Shown: positions 44,162-54,443, counted from the first letter of the stretch. The stretch is 64,000 nucleotides of DNA from an uncultured Lachnospiraceae bacterium (GCA_947567595.1 CANOMQ010000004.1:1-64000), one strand, 5' to 3'. A program made the numbers and translations. The notes: generated by a model from the sequence alone, not told the origin.

Positions 44162-45228
44162 TGAATGAAGAACTGAGCCTATGGCAGGATATCCTTCCTG
44201 ACCTTGATATGGTGGATCATCTTTTGCAGGAGCTGCTCCCGCAAAAAAACGTCAGCTCGATGAGCTTTATCGAGGACGTGCTGAAGGGAAACTGGGTACT
44301 GGAGCCGGATTTGTTCTGGCAGTATCTCAGGGAGGCTGCGCTTGGCGTGGTGGCGGACTGGAAGAGCCTGTTTGTGTCGGTGCTTGTGTTGTTTATTGCG
44401 GCGGCGGTCATCAACGGGTTTTTGCAGGCGTTCCACAACGACGGTGCGGCGCACGCTGCAAGAACCTTTTTTGTCCTGTGTGAGCTTTTGGTGCTTGTCG
44501 ATGCGTTTCGGGACGTGCTTGCGATTGTAAATGCGGCGATGGAGCAGATGCTGGAATTCTTAAAAATCATGCTTCCGGCGTACATGATTTGCATTGCGGC
44601 AGCAGGCTCGGGGCTGACGGCACTGATTTTCTATAAGCTGCTGCTTGGCTTTTTATGCCTGATTGAAGGCATTGTCGCGGCGTCGCTTGTGCCGATTGTG
44701 GAGGGCTATGTAATGCTTGGCGTCGTGGAGGGAATCTGGGGGGAAGGACGCTTTCAGGCAATCATGGAGATTATCAAAAAGGGCGTGCAGTGGGTGCTTA
44801 AGGGAATGATTGTGTTACTGTCGGGCAGCAGTATCCTCCAAATTATAATAACACCTGTAATGGATAAGGCAAACACGGCGGTTTTACACAAAACTGCAGG
44901 GGCTATTCCCGGAATCGGCGACCTTGTGGAGTCGGTTTCAAGTGTGACGCTTGCCTCCGCCATTGCGGTGAAAAACAGTCTCGGCGCGTTAATCCTTGTT
45001 GTGCTGGTGCTTTTAATCGCGGCGCCTGTGATAAGGGCATTCATGATTATCGCCATCATCAAGGTCAGCGGGGCGCTCGGGAGCATCTGCGGCGAAAAGC
45101 AGATGGTAAGCTGCGTGACCTATATTTCCGAGGCAGGCATGATGCTGCTGCGCCTTCTGATTACGGTGGCGACGCTGTTTTTTATCACAATCGCAGCCGT
45201 TACGAATGCCACAAGTACATCTTTTTAA
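44161..45228 (+). CDS. spoIIIAE: Stage III sporulation protein AE
   Basis: The 355-residue polytopic membrane protein has about seven or eight hydrophobic segments. Conserved blocks are SFIEDVLKGNWVLEP-like N-terminal region, AGAIPGIGDLVESVSSVTLA and SGALGSICGEKQMVSCVTYI. It is the large permease-like subunit of the feeding channel. Length is normal for the mature region; some homologues add a signal peptide. Confidence 0.95.
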   Translation: MNEELSLWQDILPDLDMVDHLLQELLPQKNVSSMSFIEDVLKGNWVLEPDLFWQYLREAALGVVADWKSLFVSVLVLFIAAAVINGFLQAFHNDGAAHAARTFFVLCELLVLVDAFRDVLAIVNAAMEQMLEFLKIMLPAYMICIAAAGSGLTALIFYKLLLGFLCLIEGIVAASLVPIVEGYVMLGVVEGIWGEGRFQAIMEIIKKGVQWVLKGMIVLLSGSSILQIIITPVMDKANTAVLHKTAGAIPGIGDLVESVSSVTLASAIAVKNSLGALILVVLVLLIAAPVIRAFMIIAIIKVSGALGSICGEKQMVSCVTYISEAGMMLLRLLITVATLFFITIAAVTNATSTSF

Positions 45229-45246
45229 GGAAGCGGGGGGAGTGGA

Positions 45247-45621
45247 ATGGAGCAGCTAACGCTTGAAATCAGAAAGCTTGTGTATACGGTGATATGCTTC
45301 CAGTGTCTTTTGCAGCTTACGGCGGGGAGTGTGTATCAGCGGTACCTGAAATTATTTTCCTATTTCCTGACCATGTGCATGTGCTGCGGCGTGATTTATT
45401 CCTTTGTCGGGCAGCTTGAGGACAGCATGATGTCGGCGCAGCAGGTGTATGACGCGTTCGAGCAGGAGTGGGGGGCTCTGACGGACATTGAGCGTATCCA
45501 AAAAAGCAGCTCGTATTACACGGAGCAGATATGGAACGGGAAAATCGTGGAGGACGCGTATGAGCAGTATCAGATGAATGGTGAGGGGGTGGAGGAAGAT
45601 GCCGGAACAGATGCGGAATAA
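45247..45621 (+). CDS. spoIIIAF: Stage III sporulation protein AF
   Basis: The 124-residue protein has an N-terminal pair of membrane segments (VYTVICFQCLLQLTAG and LKLFSYFLTMCMCCGVIYSF) and a short soluble end. It is shorter than B. subtilis SpoIIIAF (about 206 residues), lacking much of the C-terminal extracellular domain. Position between AE and AG fixes the assignment. The stop overlaps the spoIIIAG start. Confidence 0.85.
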   Translation: MEQLTLEIRKLVYTVICFQCLLQLTAGSVYQRYLKLFSYFLTMCMCCGVIYSFVGQLEDSMMSAQQVYDAFEQEWGALTDIERIQKSSSYYTEQIWNGKIVEDAYEQYQMNGEGVEEDAGTDAE

Positions 45622-46174
45622 GCTGTTTCATGGGAAAAAACCGAATAAGGAGACCATGCTGATTTTGTTTTTGAGCGGGATTTTGATTTTTGTGATTTTA
45701 CTGCCTGTTGATAAAAGCAGTAATCAGAACGGCAACAATAATAACAATAGTTATTTAAAACGCAATGAGGCTTCCACGCCGCAGAACAATGCGCAGGAGC
45801 AGCAGATAAGGCTGTCGGAGGAGATGAGCTTACAGGAATATAAGGAAATGATGGAGACGGAGCTTGAGGCGTTTTTATCGCAGGTGTCGGGTGTGGGTGA
45901 GGTGAAGGTGCTCATCTATATGAAGGCGTCTTGGGAGTATCAGGTGGAAAAGGACGGCGAGAACAGGGCGGAGGCACAGAATGAGGAAACCGTGTACACG
46001 GTCAATGCGTATGGTCAGGAGGTGCCGTTTGTAAGGCGTTATCTCTGCCCGCAGATTGACGGGGTGGCAGTGATGGCAAAGGGCGCGGAAAACGATGATG
46101 TGCGGGTGCGGCTGGTGCACCTGATTATGGCGCTTTACGGGCTTGAGGCAAACAAGGTGGAGGTTATCAGTTGA
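45599..46174 (+). CDS. spoIIIAG: Stage III sporulation protein AG
   Basis: The 191-residue protein has one membrane segment (MLILFLSGILIFVILLPVDK), an Asn-rich linker and a ring-building-motif domain (MMETELEAFLSQVSGVGEVK, then VAVMAKGAENDDVRVRLVHL). SpoIIIAG forms the large ring of the channel in the intermembrane space. The ATG at 45599 follows GGTGGAGG. It overlaps spoIIIAF by 23 bp. Confidence 0.93.
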   Translation: MPEQMRNKLFHGKKPNKETMLILFLSGILIFVILLPVDKSSNQNGNNNNNSYLKRNEASTPQNNAQEQQIRLSEEMSLQEYKEMMETELEAFLSQVSGVGEVKVLIYMKASWEYQVEKDGENRAEAQNEETVYTVNAYGQEVPFVRRYLCPQIDGVAVMAKGAENDDVRVRLVHLIMALYGLEANKVEVIS

Positions 46175-46267
46175 AAATTGGAACCTTTCCAATCAAAAAA
46201 GTACGTATATTGCCACAGCCTGTTGAATACTATATAAATAGCAAAGAGAAACAAGGAAGGATATGGT

Positions 46268-47083
46268 TTGGTGAAAAAAATATTAAGAAAAAACCAGATT
46301 ATGATTACGGCGCTGGCGGTTATGATAGCGGTTGCAGGGTATCTCAACTTTGCAGGCACGCGCATTGGCGAGGAGGATTTTATCTCCGTGGACGGCAGCG
46401 GCAGCGAGCTTACATATGAGATTTCCGACGAGGATATGTATGCCATATCGCTCAGGGAGGATACGGACGGAACCATTTCCGATTATTCGGAATTTGCGCA
46501 GGTTACGGGGACAGACGGGGATATTTTAAGCTTGGACAGCGATGATGCAAGTATCACGGAGAATTACCTAAGCAGCGGCATGGATACCGGAACACAGGGG
46601 GAAGCGGGACTTGTGGCGTCGGAGGATACGGGCGGACACGGTGTGCTTGCCTCGAACGCGGACGGCGCAGAGGCAAACGTGATTGAGCAGGAAATCCCCG
46701 GGGAGGCGATTTTCACAAGTGCGTCGGGCGTTTCCACGCTTGCGGGCGCAAAGCTTTTAAAGGAGCAGACAAGGGCACAGAACAAGGAAACCCTGTTAGA
46801 GATTATCAACAACGATACGCTGACGGAGGACGCGAAGCAGGACGCAATCAACAGCATGATTGTCCTTACGGAGACGGCGCAGAAGGAGTCGGACGCACAG
46901 CTTCTTCTGGAGGCGAAGGGCTATACGCAGACGGTTGTCAGCATCAGCGGCGATGTGGCGGACGTGATGATTGAGGCACCAAGCCTTACGGACGCGCAGA
47001 CCGCACAGATCATTGATATCGTGCAGAGAAAGACCTCCATTGCGCCGGAAAATATCATTATTACGGTGTCCGGTGCAGAATAA
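46268..47083 (+). CDS. spoIIIAH: Stage III sporulation protein AH
   Basis: The 271-residue protein has one N-terminal membrane segment (IMITALAVMIAVAGYLNF), a long acidic and Ser/Asp/Gly-rich linker (about 30-150), and the C-terminal ring domain (LEIINNDTLTEDAKQDAINS, then AQLLLEAKGYTQTVVSISGD). It pairs with forespore SpoIIQ. The start is TTG at 46268 or GTG at 46271 behind GGAAGG. It closes the operon before a terminator. Confidence 0.93.
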   Translation: MVKKILRKNQIMITALAVMIAVAGYLNFAGTRIGEEDFISVDGSGSELTYEISDEDMYAISLREDTDGTISDYSEFAQVTGTDGDILSLDSDDASITENYLSSGMDTGTQGEAGLVASEDTGGHGVLASNADGAEANVIEQEIPGEAIFTSASGVSTLAGAKLLKEQTRAQNKETLLEIINNDTLTEDAKQDAINSMIVLTETAQKESDAQLLLEAKGYTQTVVSISGDVADVMIEAPSLTDAQTAQIIDIVQRKTSIAPENIIITVSGAE

Positions 47084-47103
47084 GGCACAGAATAAGGCAA
47101 TGA

Positions 47104-47142
47104 AAAAGGAGCTGCGCACGAGGTTCGTGCAGCTCCTTTTTG
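47104..47142. terminator. Terminator between spoIIIAH and the convergent chemoreceptor gene
   Basis: A GGAGCTGC...GCAGCTCC stem with a two-base bulge, flanked by A and T runs, lies between the converging genes and can serve both directions. Confidence 0.8.
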
Positions 47143-47173
47143 CTATGTTTTAAAAATTTTTTGTAGGTATCAC

Positions 47174-48886
47174 TTAAAATTCTGTAGGAAGCTTAAATCT
47201 GCTAATTTGTGAATCCATTGTAATTGCCTGTGCCGACAGCTCTTCACTTGTTGCAGAGCATTCCTGTGCCGTTGCGGAGTTCGACTGAACAACCTCGGAA
47301 ATCTGATTGATACCAAGCTCTGCCTGCTTCATCGCCTCTGCCTGATCATTTGACATCTCGCTGATTGATTTTGATGACTGGGCAATCAGTTCAATACCTT
47401 CTACTACACGGTCAATGGAAGCGTTCACAATATCTACCGTCTTGCTGCCGTCTGCAATCGCGCTCAGTGATGTTTCAATCAGGGTTCTGGTCTCTGCCGC
47501 AGAGTGTGCACTCTGTTCTGCAAGCTGACGAATCTGGTCTGCCACAACTGCAAAGCCCTTTCCTGCGTCGCCGGCTCTTGCTGCCTCAATGGAAGCGTTC
47601 AATGAAAGCAGGTTTGTCTGGGAGGCAATATCCTCGATTTCGGAAATAATGTTTCCAACCTGCTGGGAAGCATCGTTGATTCTTGACATTGCTTCCATCA
47701 TTGCCTTCATTTCCTCACGGCTGCGGTCTGCCTCATCAGCGTAGGTACGTGCCTGTTTATAAGATTCCTCCGCGCTGTTGGCGGTAATGTGAATATCGTC
47801 GGAAATCGTTGTTATAGTCGCCTGCATTTCCTCAACGGCGCCTGCCTGATCGGTTGCACCCTCTGCAAGGCTCTGAGAAGCATCTGACAAGTTGTTTGCA
47901 CCTGCGGATACCTGATTAGACGCCTCACTGATAGATGTCAGGGTCTCAACAAACTGCCGTTTTAATTCTGCCATAGAATCAAGGATTTGTTCAAATTCGC
48001 CTAAATATTTTGAATTATCCTTACTGGTAACGGTAAAGTCCGCGTTTGCCATTTCCCTTAAAATATTGCCGACATCATTGATGATAAACTGTAAGGTGCC
48101 TGCCATTGTGGTCGTCACGCCAACCATTTCGGCAAGCTCATCCTTTGTCTCAACCGTCGGGAACGGTGAGGAAAGGTCGCCCTGTGAAAAGGTGTCCAAA
48201 CGCTCCTTGAGGCTGTCAAGTGGTACTGCAATACTGTTTGCAATGCTTCTTCCCATAGATATCGCGAAGATAATGGAGCCTGCAATAATAACGATAATAA
48301 CAACAATCAGGATAATGACAAGAGCTGTGAGGAAGCTGGACATGGACTGCCCCTTGTCTACCTTAACTTCCATAATCTGTGTCAGGTCCGCATAGATATC
48401 ATTGTACATCGGGGCAAGCTCGCCAAGCGCCTTGTCCTGTGCAAGCTTACACTGTTCCCTGTCCGTCGTGGCGCCCTGATTGATGATTTCCGCCTCAAAG
48501 CTCCAGTAATCATCAAGCTTGTCGTCTACCTGCTGGTAGAGCGCCTTGTTCTCCTTTGTGACCATTGAGGACGCAAGGCTTTCAAACTCTGCCATGAACT
48601 GGCTTTTGTACTCGTCATGGTTTTTCATCAGGGTATCGATGGCGTCTTGGTCATCATAGCCGATGATACCACGCATTGCGGAACGCGAATCGGCAAACTG
48701 CGTCATCGCCCTTCCAATGTCGCCCTGCGCAAAGCCGTAGTCAACGACAGTAGCAGAGTAGAGCTGTGACATGATAATCATGGTTATCAAAATCGCGATG
48801 GACACAGCAGACAAAATACATGCGATTGTGATAAAAGCCCTGATTAATCGGTCTCGGATGTTTAGATTGTTCAATTTCTTTAACAT
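47174..48886 (-). CDS. Methyl-accepting chemotaxis protein
   Basis: The 570-residue transmembrane chemoreceptor has membrane segment 1 at about residues 14-38, an external four-helix-bundle sensor (4HB_MCP, to about 180), a second segment ([20 protein letters not shown]), HAMP (about 205-260) and a long methylated coiled coil. The signalling tip is intact: [20 protein letters not shown], then [20 protein letters not shown]. Motility genes are absent in this window, so it is an orphan receptor here. GGAGAACC lies at the 5' side of the ATG. The ligand is unknown. Confidence 0.95.
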   Translation of the reverse strand: MLKKLNNLNIRDRLIRAFITIACILSAVSIAILITMIIMSQLYSATVVDYGFAQGDIGRAMTQFADSRSAMRGIIGYDDQDAIDTLMKNHDEYKSQFMAEFESLASSMVTKENKALYQQVDDKLDDYWSFEAEIINQGATTDREQCKLAQDKALGELAPMYNDIYADLTQIMEVKVDKGQSMSSFLTALVIILIVVIIVIIAGSIIFAISMGRSIANSIAVPLDSLKERLDTFSQGDLSSPFPTVETKDELAEMVGVTTTMAGTLQFIINDVGNILREMANADFTVTSKDNSKYLGEFEQILDSMAELKRQFVETLTSISEASNQVSAGANNLSDASQSLAEGATDQAGAVEEMQATITTISDDIHITANSAEESYKQARTYADEADRSREEMKAMMEAMSRINDASQQVGNIISEIEDIASQTNLLSLNASIEAARAGDAGKGFAVVADQIRQLAEQSAHSAAETRTLIETSLSAIADGSKTVDIVNASIDRVVEGIELIAQSSKSISEMSNDQAEAMKQAELGINQISEVVQSNSATAQECSATSEELSAQAITMDSQISRFKLPTEF

Positions 48887-49390
48887 AGTTTTGGTTCTCC
48901 TTACTCTTGTAGTATTTTTGGAGATGATAGATCCCCCCCAATATATTGTTATTTTTCTGTGCAGTTGTACGAGATGGAACTGTTCAGTACTTTCACAGAA
49001 ACGAGTAAGAATTCAAGTGGAAAAACGTTGATTTCACAGAAAACGTATCTATGGCATGGGATTTTTTTGTAAATAAATTACGCATTCTCACATATCACAT
49101 GACAAAAAATAGCGTATGATATGGTACTAAATAGTCTTGATTGTTATGATGTTTTTGCTCAGATAAATAAGTAATATATATGGTTGTATTATACTACGCG
49201 TTGTCTGTTTTGTCTACTTCTTTTTCCCGAAAACGACAAAAGTTCGGCATATTGTACATAAATCAGTGCACTTTGCCAAGGGCGGCGGATAGACAGTGTC
49301 GAAAAGGCGGTGTGATTGTGGTTTGCCTTTTTTCCCAAGATATGGTATCCTTAAAAAATGAAAAGAAGTGCGGCAGGAGGGATTTATAAT
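48887..49390. other. Long intergenic region between the divergent chemoreceptor and deoB genes
   Basis: About 500 bp, AT-rich and without a supportable gene. It holds a direct repeat of TTTCACAGAAA (48991-49001 and 49032-49042) 41 bp apart, on the chemoreceptor's upstream side, and the deoB promoter at its right end. I looked for a c-di-GMP riboswitch before the chemoreceptor and did not find one. Confidence 0.5.
49323..49351 (+). promoter_or_regulatory. SigA promoter of deoB
   Basis: TTGCCT (49323-49328), a 17-bp spacer and TATCCT (49346-49351) lie 39 bp before the start. Confidence 0.5.
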
Positions 49391-50554
49391 ATGAAGAAAC
49401 GGGTTTTTCTGATTGTACTGGACAGCTTTGGGATTGGGGAGATGGACGATGCGAAGGAGTACGGGGACGCGGGGACAAACACGCTTGGCTCGGTATCCGA
49501 AAGCGCATATTTTAAGGTGCCGAATTTAAGAACACTTGGTCTTTTTAATATTGAGGGTGTGACAGGCAAGGATTTGGAGAAGGTGGAGGCGCCGCTTGCG
49601 GCGGTGGCAAGAATGCGCGAGGCGTCGAAGGGAAAGGACACGACCATCGGACACTGGGAGATTGCCGGAATGATTTCCGATAAGCCGCTTCCGACTTATC
49701 CGGACGGGTTCCCAAAGGACGTGCTGGAGGAATTTTCAAGGCTTACGGGCAGGGGCGTGCTGTGCAACCTTCCGTATTCGGGCACGCAGGTCATTTTGGA
49801 CTACGGTGACGCGCATGTAAAAACCGGGGATTTGATTGTCTATACCTCGGCGGACAGCGTGTTTCAGATTGCGGCGCACGAGGAGGTCGTACCGCTTGAG
49901 ACGCTCTATGATTACTGCAAAAAGGCAAGGGAGCTGTTACAGGGGGAGCACGGCGTCGGGCGCGTGATTGCAAGACCGTTTGTCGGAACAAGCGGCAATT
50001 ACACAAGGACGGCGCATCGTCACGACTATTCGCTCCTTCCTCCACGCACGACCATGCTTGACCTGATGAAGGCGGCGGGGAAAGATGTGCTTGCAGTGGG
50101 TAAGATTAACGATATTTTTGCGGGGAAGGGCATCACGGATTTTGTCTACACGAGTGGGAATGAAGAGGGCATTGCGCGCACAATCGAATATCTCGACCGG
50201 GATTTTGATGGGCTGTGCTTTGTGAACCTTGTGGATTATGACATGCTTTACGGGCACCGCAGGGACGTGGACGGCTATGCAAAGGCATTGACGTATTTCG
50301 ATGAAAAGCTTCCTATTATTATGGAAAAGCTGCGCGAAGGGGACGTATTGATGCTTACGGCAGACCACGGCTGTGACCCGGCTTACACCAAGACGACCGA
50401 CCACACAAGGGAGCACACGCCGTTTTTGATGTACGGAAAGCATATCAAGCCCGTAAACTACGGGACGCGTGACACGTTTGCGGATATTGCGGCGACAGTG
50501 CTGGATTATCTTGGTGTTGCAGGTGATGTGGACGGAACAAGCCTTTTGGCATAA
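49391..50554 (+). CDS. deoB: Phosphopentomutase
   Basis: The 387-residue alkaline-phosphatase-superfamily mutase interconverts ribose or deoxyribose 1- and 5-phosphates in nucleoside salvage. The N-terminal metal motif is FLIVLDSFGIGEMDDA, with GADKDTTIGHWE-like GKDTTIGHWEIAG bearing the active Thr, and the late metal motifs TADHGCDPAY and DHTREHTPFLMY. The ATG at 49391 follows AGGAGGG. The gene has no other deo genes beside it here. Confidence 0.96.
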   Translation: MKKRVFLIVLDSFGIGEMDDAKEYGDAGTNTLGSVSESAYFKVPNLRTLGLFNIEGVTGKDLEKVEAPLAAVARMREASKGKDTTIGHWEIAGMISDKPLPTYPDGFPKDVLEEFSRLTGRGVLCNLPYSGTQVILDYGDAHVKTGDLIVYTSADSVFQIAAHEEVVPLETLYDYCKKARELLQGEHGVGRVIARPFVGTSGNYTRTAHRHDYSLLPPRTTMLDLMKAAGKDVLAVGKINDIFAGKGITDFVYTSGNEEGIARTIEYLDRDFDGLCFVNLVDYDMLYGHRRDVDGYAKALTYFDEKLPIIMEKLREGDVLMLTADHGCDPAYTKTTDHTREHTPFLMYGKHIKPVNYGTRDTFADIAATVLDYLGVAGDVDGTSLLA

Positions 50555-50595
50555 GAACGAATGTGCGCAGAATGGGCGCGGAAATGAGGGAAAAA

Positions 50596-52197
50596 GTGAG
50601 TAACAGTAATATTGCGGAAGAAATCAACAGGAGGAGAACCTTTGCCATTATCTCCCACCCCGATGCGGGAAAAACAACCCTGACGGAGAAGTTTCTGTTA
50701 TACGGAGGGGCAATCAATTTAGCGGGAAGCGTGAAGGGAAAGGCGACGGCAAGGCACGCTGTTTCGGACTGGATGGAGATTGAGAAGGAAAGGGGAATTT
50801 CGGTAACGTCTTCTGTATTGCAGTTTAACTATGACGGGTACTGCATCAATATCCTTGATACGCCGGGACATCAGGACTTTTCGGAGGACACGTACCGGAC
50901 GCTGATGGCGGCGGATTCGGCGGTCATGGTAATCGACGCGTCAAAGGGTGTGGAGGCGCAGACAAGAAAGCTGTTTAAGGTATGCGGTATGCGCGGCATT
51001 CCGATTTTTACGTTTATCAATAAGATGGACAGGGACGCGAACGATACGTTTGAATTGTTGGACGAGATTGAGAAGGAGCTTGGCATTGCGACGTGCCCGG
51101 TCAACTGGCCGATTGGCTCGGGAAAGCGCTTTAAGGGCGTATATGACCGACATGAGAATCACGTGCTGACCTATTCCGATACACAGAAGGGGACAAAGGA
51201 GGGCGAGACAACCGTTATCCCGATGGACGACGAGGCGCTTTTGCTGGAACAGCTTGGCGAGGAGGCGCTTACCCTGCTGCGCGACGAGATTGATTTGCTC
51301 GACGGGGCAAGTGCGGAGTTTGACCTTGAGGAAGTGAGAAGGGGAAAGCTGACACCCGTTTTCTTTGGCTCGGCGCTGACGAATTTCGGCGTGGAGGTCT
51401 TTTTGCAGAATTTCTTAAAGATGGCGACAACACCGCTTCCGCGCCTGTCGGAGGGGGAGGTCATAGACCCGGTGGAGAATGATTTTTCGGCGTTTGTGTT
51501 TAAAATTCAGGCAAACATGAACAAGGCGCACCGCGACCGGATTGCGTTTATGCGGATTTGCTCGGGCAAGTTTGACGCGGGCGCGGAGGTGAAGCATGTG
51601 CAGGGCGGCAAGGTCATGCGCCTTTCACAGCCGCAGCAGATTATGGCGGATGAGCGCAAGATCTTGGACGAGGCGTACGCGGGGGATATTATCGGCGTGT
51701 TTGACCCCGGCATTTTCTCGATTGGCGATACGGTGTGTGCGCCAAAGAATAACATCTGTTACGAAGGGATACCGACCTTTGCGCCGGAGCATTTTGCAAG
51801 GGTGCGTCAGATGGACACCATGAAGCGCAAGCAGTTTATCAAGGGTGTCAATCAGATTGCACAGGAGGGTGCGATTCAGATTTTTCAGGAATTTCACACG
51901 GGTATGGAGGAAATCATTGTGGGCGTCGTGGGCGTTTTGCAGTTTGACGTGCTCAAATACCGTCTGGAAAATGAATACAATGTGGAAATTCTGTTGGAGC
52001 CGCTTCCTTATGAATATATCCGCTGGATTGAGAATAAGGACGAGGTGGATTTGGACAGGCTTTCCGGCACTTCCGATATGAAGAAGATACAGGATTTGAA
52101 GGGCAACCCGCTGTTATTGTTTATCAATCAGTGGAGCATTGGCATGACGCAGGACCGAAACAAGGGGCTTGTGCTCTCGGAGTTCGGGCGTAATTAA
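50596..52197 (+). CDS. prfC: Peptide chain release factor 3
   Basis: The 533-residue class II release factor GTPase recycles RF1/RF2. The start GTG 50596 gives the canonical SNSNIAEEINRRRTFAIISH, with P-loop HPDAGKTTLTEK, switch II DTPGHQDF and NKMD. The RF3-specific segments IGSGKRFKGVYDR and QFDVLKYRLENEYNVEILLE separate it from EF-G. GAGGG lies five bases upstream. Upstream in-frame ATGs at 50584 and 50563 are less likely. Confidence 0.96.
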   Translation: MSNSNIAEEINRRRTFAIISHPDAGKTTLTEKFLLYGGAINLAGSVKGKATARHAVSDWMEIEKERGISVTSSVLQFNYDGYCINILDTPGHQDFSEDTYRTLMAADSAVMVIDASKGVEAQTRKLFKVCGMRGIPIFTFINKMDRDANDTFELLDEIEKELGIATCPVNWPIGSGKRFKGVYDRHENHVLTYSDTQKGTKEGETTVIPMDDEALLLEQLGEEALTLLRDEIDLLDGASAEFDLEEVRRGKLTPVFFGSALTNFGVEVFLQNFLKMATTPLPRLSEGEVIDPVENDFSAFVFKIQANMNKAHRDRIAFMRICSGKFDAGAEVKHVQGGKVMRLSQPQQIMADERKILDEAYAGDIIGVFDPGIFSIGDTVCAPKNNICYEGIPTFAPEHFARVRQMDTMKRKQFIKGVNQIAQEGAIQIFQEFHTGMEEIIVGVVGVLQFDVLKYRLENEYNVEILLEPLPYEYIRWIENKDEVDLDRLSGTSDMKKIQDLKGNPLLLFINQWSIGMTQDRNKGLVLSEFGRN

Positions 52198-52230
52198 TGG
52201 GGCATAGGGAATATCGAGGAGTAGTTGTTC

Positions 52231-53463
52231 ATGACTTGGTTTATGAAAAATGGAAGAATAGCGCTTGTTATTTGCGTAATAACAGGAGTTATTGCAGCAG
52301 GATTAGGCGGATGCGGGGCACTGGGGCAAAACTTCGACCAGATTACGCCGGAAAGCTCACAGACGCAGATGTCTGAGACAAGCGAGCCGCTGGGACAGGA
52401 GGAAGAGGAGGAAACAACAGGTACACAGGAGGAGACGCCTGTAGAAATCCCGGAAATTTATTACGGGTATCATGTGTTGGGTGAAAAAGAGCAGGTGTTA
52501 TATTTGGAGCTGTTTGATGCGCTTTCGCAGATGTCGGGCGAGGTGGCGGTCTCTACCTTGGACAGTGCCTTGCTGGACAAAATCTTTGAGTGCGTGTTAA
52601 ACGACCACCCGGAGCTGTTTTATGTCGAAGGCTTCAAGTACACGGAGCATTTCTTGGGGGACGCGCTTACGGGGATTACGTTTGTGGGAACGTACTCGAT
52701 GACGAAGGAGGAGGCAGCGCTCACGCTTGAGGAGATTGAGAACAGGCTTTCGGAGTGCATGAGCGAGGTGCCGCTCCATGAAGATGAGTACAGCACGGTA
52801 AAGTTTTTGTATGATTACCTGATTGACAATACGGAGTATGACACGGATGCGGATGACAATCAGAATATATGTTCAGTATTTTTAGGGGGGCGCTCCGTCT
52901 GTCAGGGATATGCGAAGGCAATGCAGTATATGCTGCAACAGGTAGGACTCCAGTCGCTTTTGGTGACGGGTTATACCGGAACGGAGCGCCATGCGTGGAA
53001 TTTGGTGCGCGTAAACGGGCAATACTATTATTTGGACCCGACGTGGGGCGATGCTTCTTATTCCTATAGTGGCGATGATGAGCTGGACTGTAAGGTGTTT
53101 TTGCCGCCGGTCAATTATGATTATTTTTTAGTGACGACGAGTGAGATTTCCAAAACGCACTCGTTTGAGGATACGATTGCGCTGCCGGTGTGTGACAGCA
53201 CGCAGGATAATTATTATGTGCGGGAGGGGCTTTACTTTGAAGGCTATGACAGGCAGCAGCTTGAGAACATTTTTGACAGCGACGCCGTGCGGCAGGCGGA
53301 TTATGTGACCTTAAAGTGCGCCAACGCGCAGGTTTATCATGAAATGCTTTCCGAAATCATTGAGGACAGGCAGATTTTTACAATTGTGGCAGGCGGCGAG
53401 GGGACGATATCGTATGCCTCGAACGAGGAGCTTGGGACAATCAGCTTTTGGAATATATTTTGA
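52231..53463 (+). CDS. Transglutaminase-like lipoprotein
   Basis: The 410-residue protein has a lipoprotein signal (VICVITGVIAAGLGGC, lipobox LGGC), then an acidic Thr/Glu linker and a transglutaminase-core domain. The triad is intact: C224 in SVCQGYAKA, H254 in ERHAWNLV and D269 in YYLDPTWGD. Clostridial members are thought to be surface cysteine peptidases or cross-linking enzymes; the substrate is unknown. It is an intact relative of the Ser-substituted domain in the large secreted protein at 13.4 kb. The ATG at 52231 follows GAGGAG. Confidence 0.85.
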   Translation: MTWFMKNGRIALVICVITGVIAAGLGGCGALGQNFDQITPESSQTQMSETSEPLGQEEEEETTGTQEETPVEIPEIYYGYHVLGEKEQVLYLELFDALSQMSGEVAVSTLDSALLDKIFECVLNDHPELFYVEGFKYTEHFLGDALTGITFVGTYSMTKEEAALTLEEIENRLSECMSEVPLHEDEYSTVKFLYDYLIDNTEYDTDADDNQNICSVFLGGRSVCQGYAKAMQYMLQQVGLQSLLVTGYTGTERHAWNLVRVNGQYYYLDPTWGDASYSYSGDDELDCKVFLPPVNYDYFLVTTSEISKTHSFEDTIALPVCDSTQDNYYVREGLYFEGYDRQQLENIFDSDAVRQADYVTLKCANAQVYHEMLSEIIEDRQIFTIVAGGEGTISYASNEELGTISFWNIF

Positions 53464-53601
53464 CAAATTGATTGCATAAATTGTATATATTCGATTTATA
53501 CTAGGCAAAATATTGGTAATTATGCTATACTGTTCACAAAAGCACTGTGAAGGGTGCGACAGACCTATTTTTGTGGAAAAAAGGCAGACAGGAGGATGCA
53601 C

Positions 53602-54003
53602 ATGGATAAGGAAATGGATAAGAAAGTGGAAAAGGGTAAGAACGGTTGTATTACGGATGCGGACGGATTTGGAACGGTGAAGATTGCCAATGATGTCGTT
53701 GCGATGATTGCAGGGCTTGCGGCGACGGAGGTTGACGGCGTGAGCGCGATGTCGGGCAACATCACGGACGAGCTGATGGGCAAGGTTGGCATGAAGAAGC
53801 AGACAAAGGGCGTGAAGGTCGATATCCTTGAGGGTACGGTATCGGTTGATTTGGCGCTGACACTGGAATACGGCTACAACATCCCGGCAACCTGCAACAA
53901 GGTACAGGAAAAGGTCAAGGGCGCGCTTGAGACCATGACAGGTTTTGAGGTGTCGGACGTCAATATCCGCATTATCGGGATTAAAATGCCGGAAAACAAA
54001 TAA
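53602..54003 (+). CDS. Asp23/Gls24 family envelope stress protein
   Basis: The 133-residue protein begins with a charged N-terminus and has the Asp23 domain GTVKIANDVVAMIAGLAATE, then VDGVSAMSG and DLALTLEYGYNIPATCNKVQ. These cytoplasmic proteins coat the membrane and help maintain cell-wall homeostasis. GGAGG lies upstream of the ATG. It leads the conserved asp23-nusB-xse block. Confidence 0.93.
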   Translation: MDKEMDKKVEKGKNGCITDADGFGTVKIANDVVAMIAGLAATEVDGVSAMSGNITDELMGKVGMKKQTKGVKVDILEGTVSVDLALTLEYGYNIPATCNKVQEKVKGALETMTGFEVSDVNIRIIGIKMPENK

Positions 54004-54018
54004 AAAAGGAAAGAACCA

Positions 54019-54417
54019 ATGAGCAGACGAGAGCTGAGAGAACAGATTTTTAAATTCATATTTCGGGTGGAATTTAACGCACGGGACGAGATGCCGGAAC
54101 AGGAGCGTTATTTCTTTGAGGATGACGAGCTTCGGGCAGACGAAAAGGATGCGGCGTATATTTCCCAAAAAGGCAACAGCATCCTTGAAAGGCTTGACGA
54201 GATTGACGCTTTGATTAATAAGCAGGCAAAGGGCTGGACAACCGGAAGAATGGGGAAGGTTGACCTCACGATTTTACGCCTTGCGGTGTACGAGATTTTG
54301 TTTGACGAGGATGTGCCCACAGGCGTGGCAATCAACGAGGCGGTGGAGCTTGCCAAGCGGTTTGGGCAGGAGGAGTCTTCGGGCTTTGTCAACGGGGTGC
54401 TTGCAAAGTTTGTCTAG
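54019..54417 (+). CDS. nusB: Transcription antitermination factor NusB
   Basis: The 132-residue all-helical protein binds boxA RNA with S10 during rRNA transcription. SRRELREQIFKFIFRVEF, then LTILRLAVYEILF and PTGVAINEAVELAKRFG are characteristic. AAAGGAAAGAA precedes the ATG, 15 bp after asp23. Confidence 0.96.
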   Translation: MSRRELREQIFKFIFRVEFNARDEMPEQERYFFEDDELRADEKDAAYISQKGNSILERLDEIDALINKQAKGWTTGRMGKVDLTILRLAVYEILFDEDVPTGVAINEAVELAKRFGQEESSGFVNGVLAKFV

Positions 54418-54443
54418 GAAATATATGCGGGAGGCGCCTTGAA

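Noticed and set aside
48887-49322. Possible c-di-GMP riboswitch upstream of the chemoreceptor
   Set aside because: The minus-strand leader lacks the conserved GEMM core sequences, so I do not call one.
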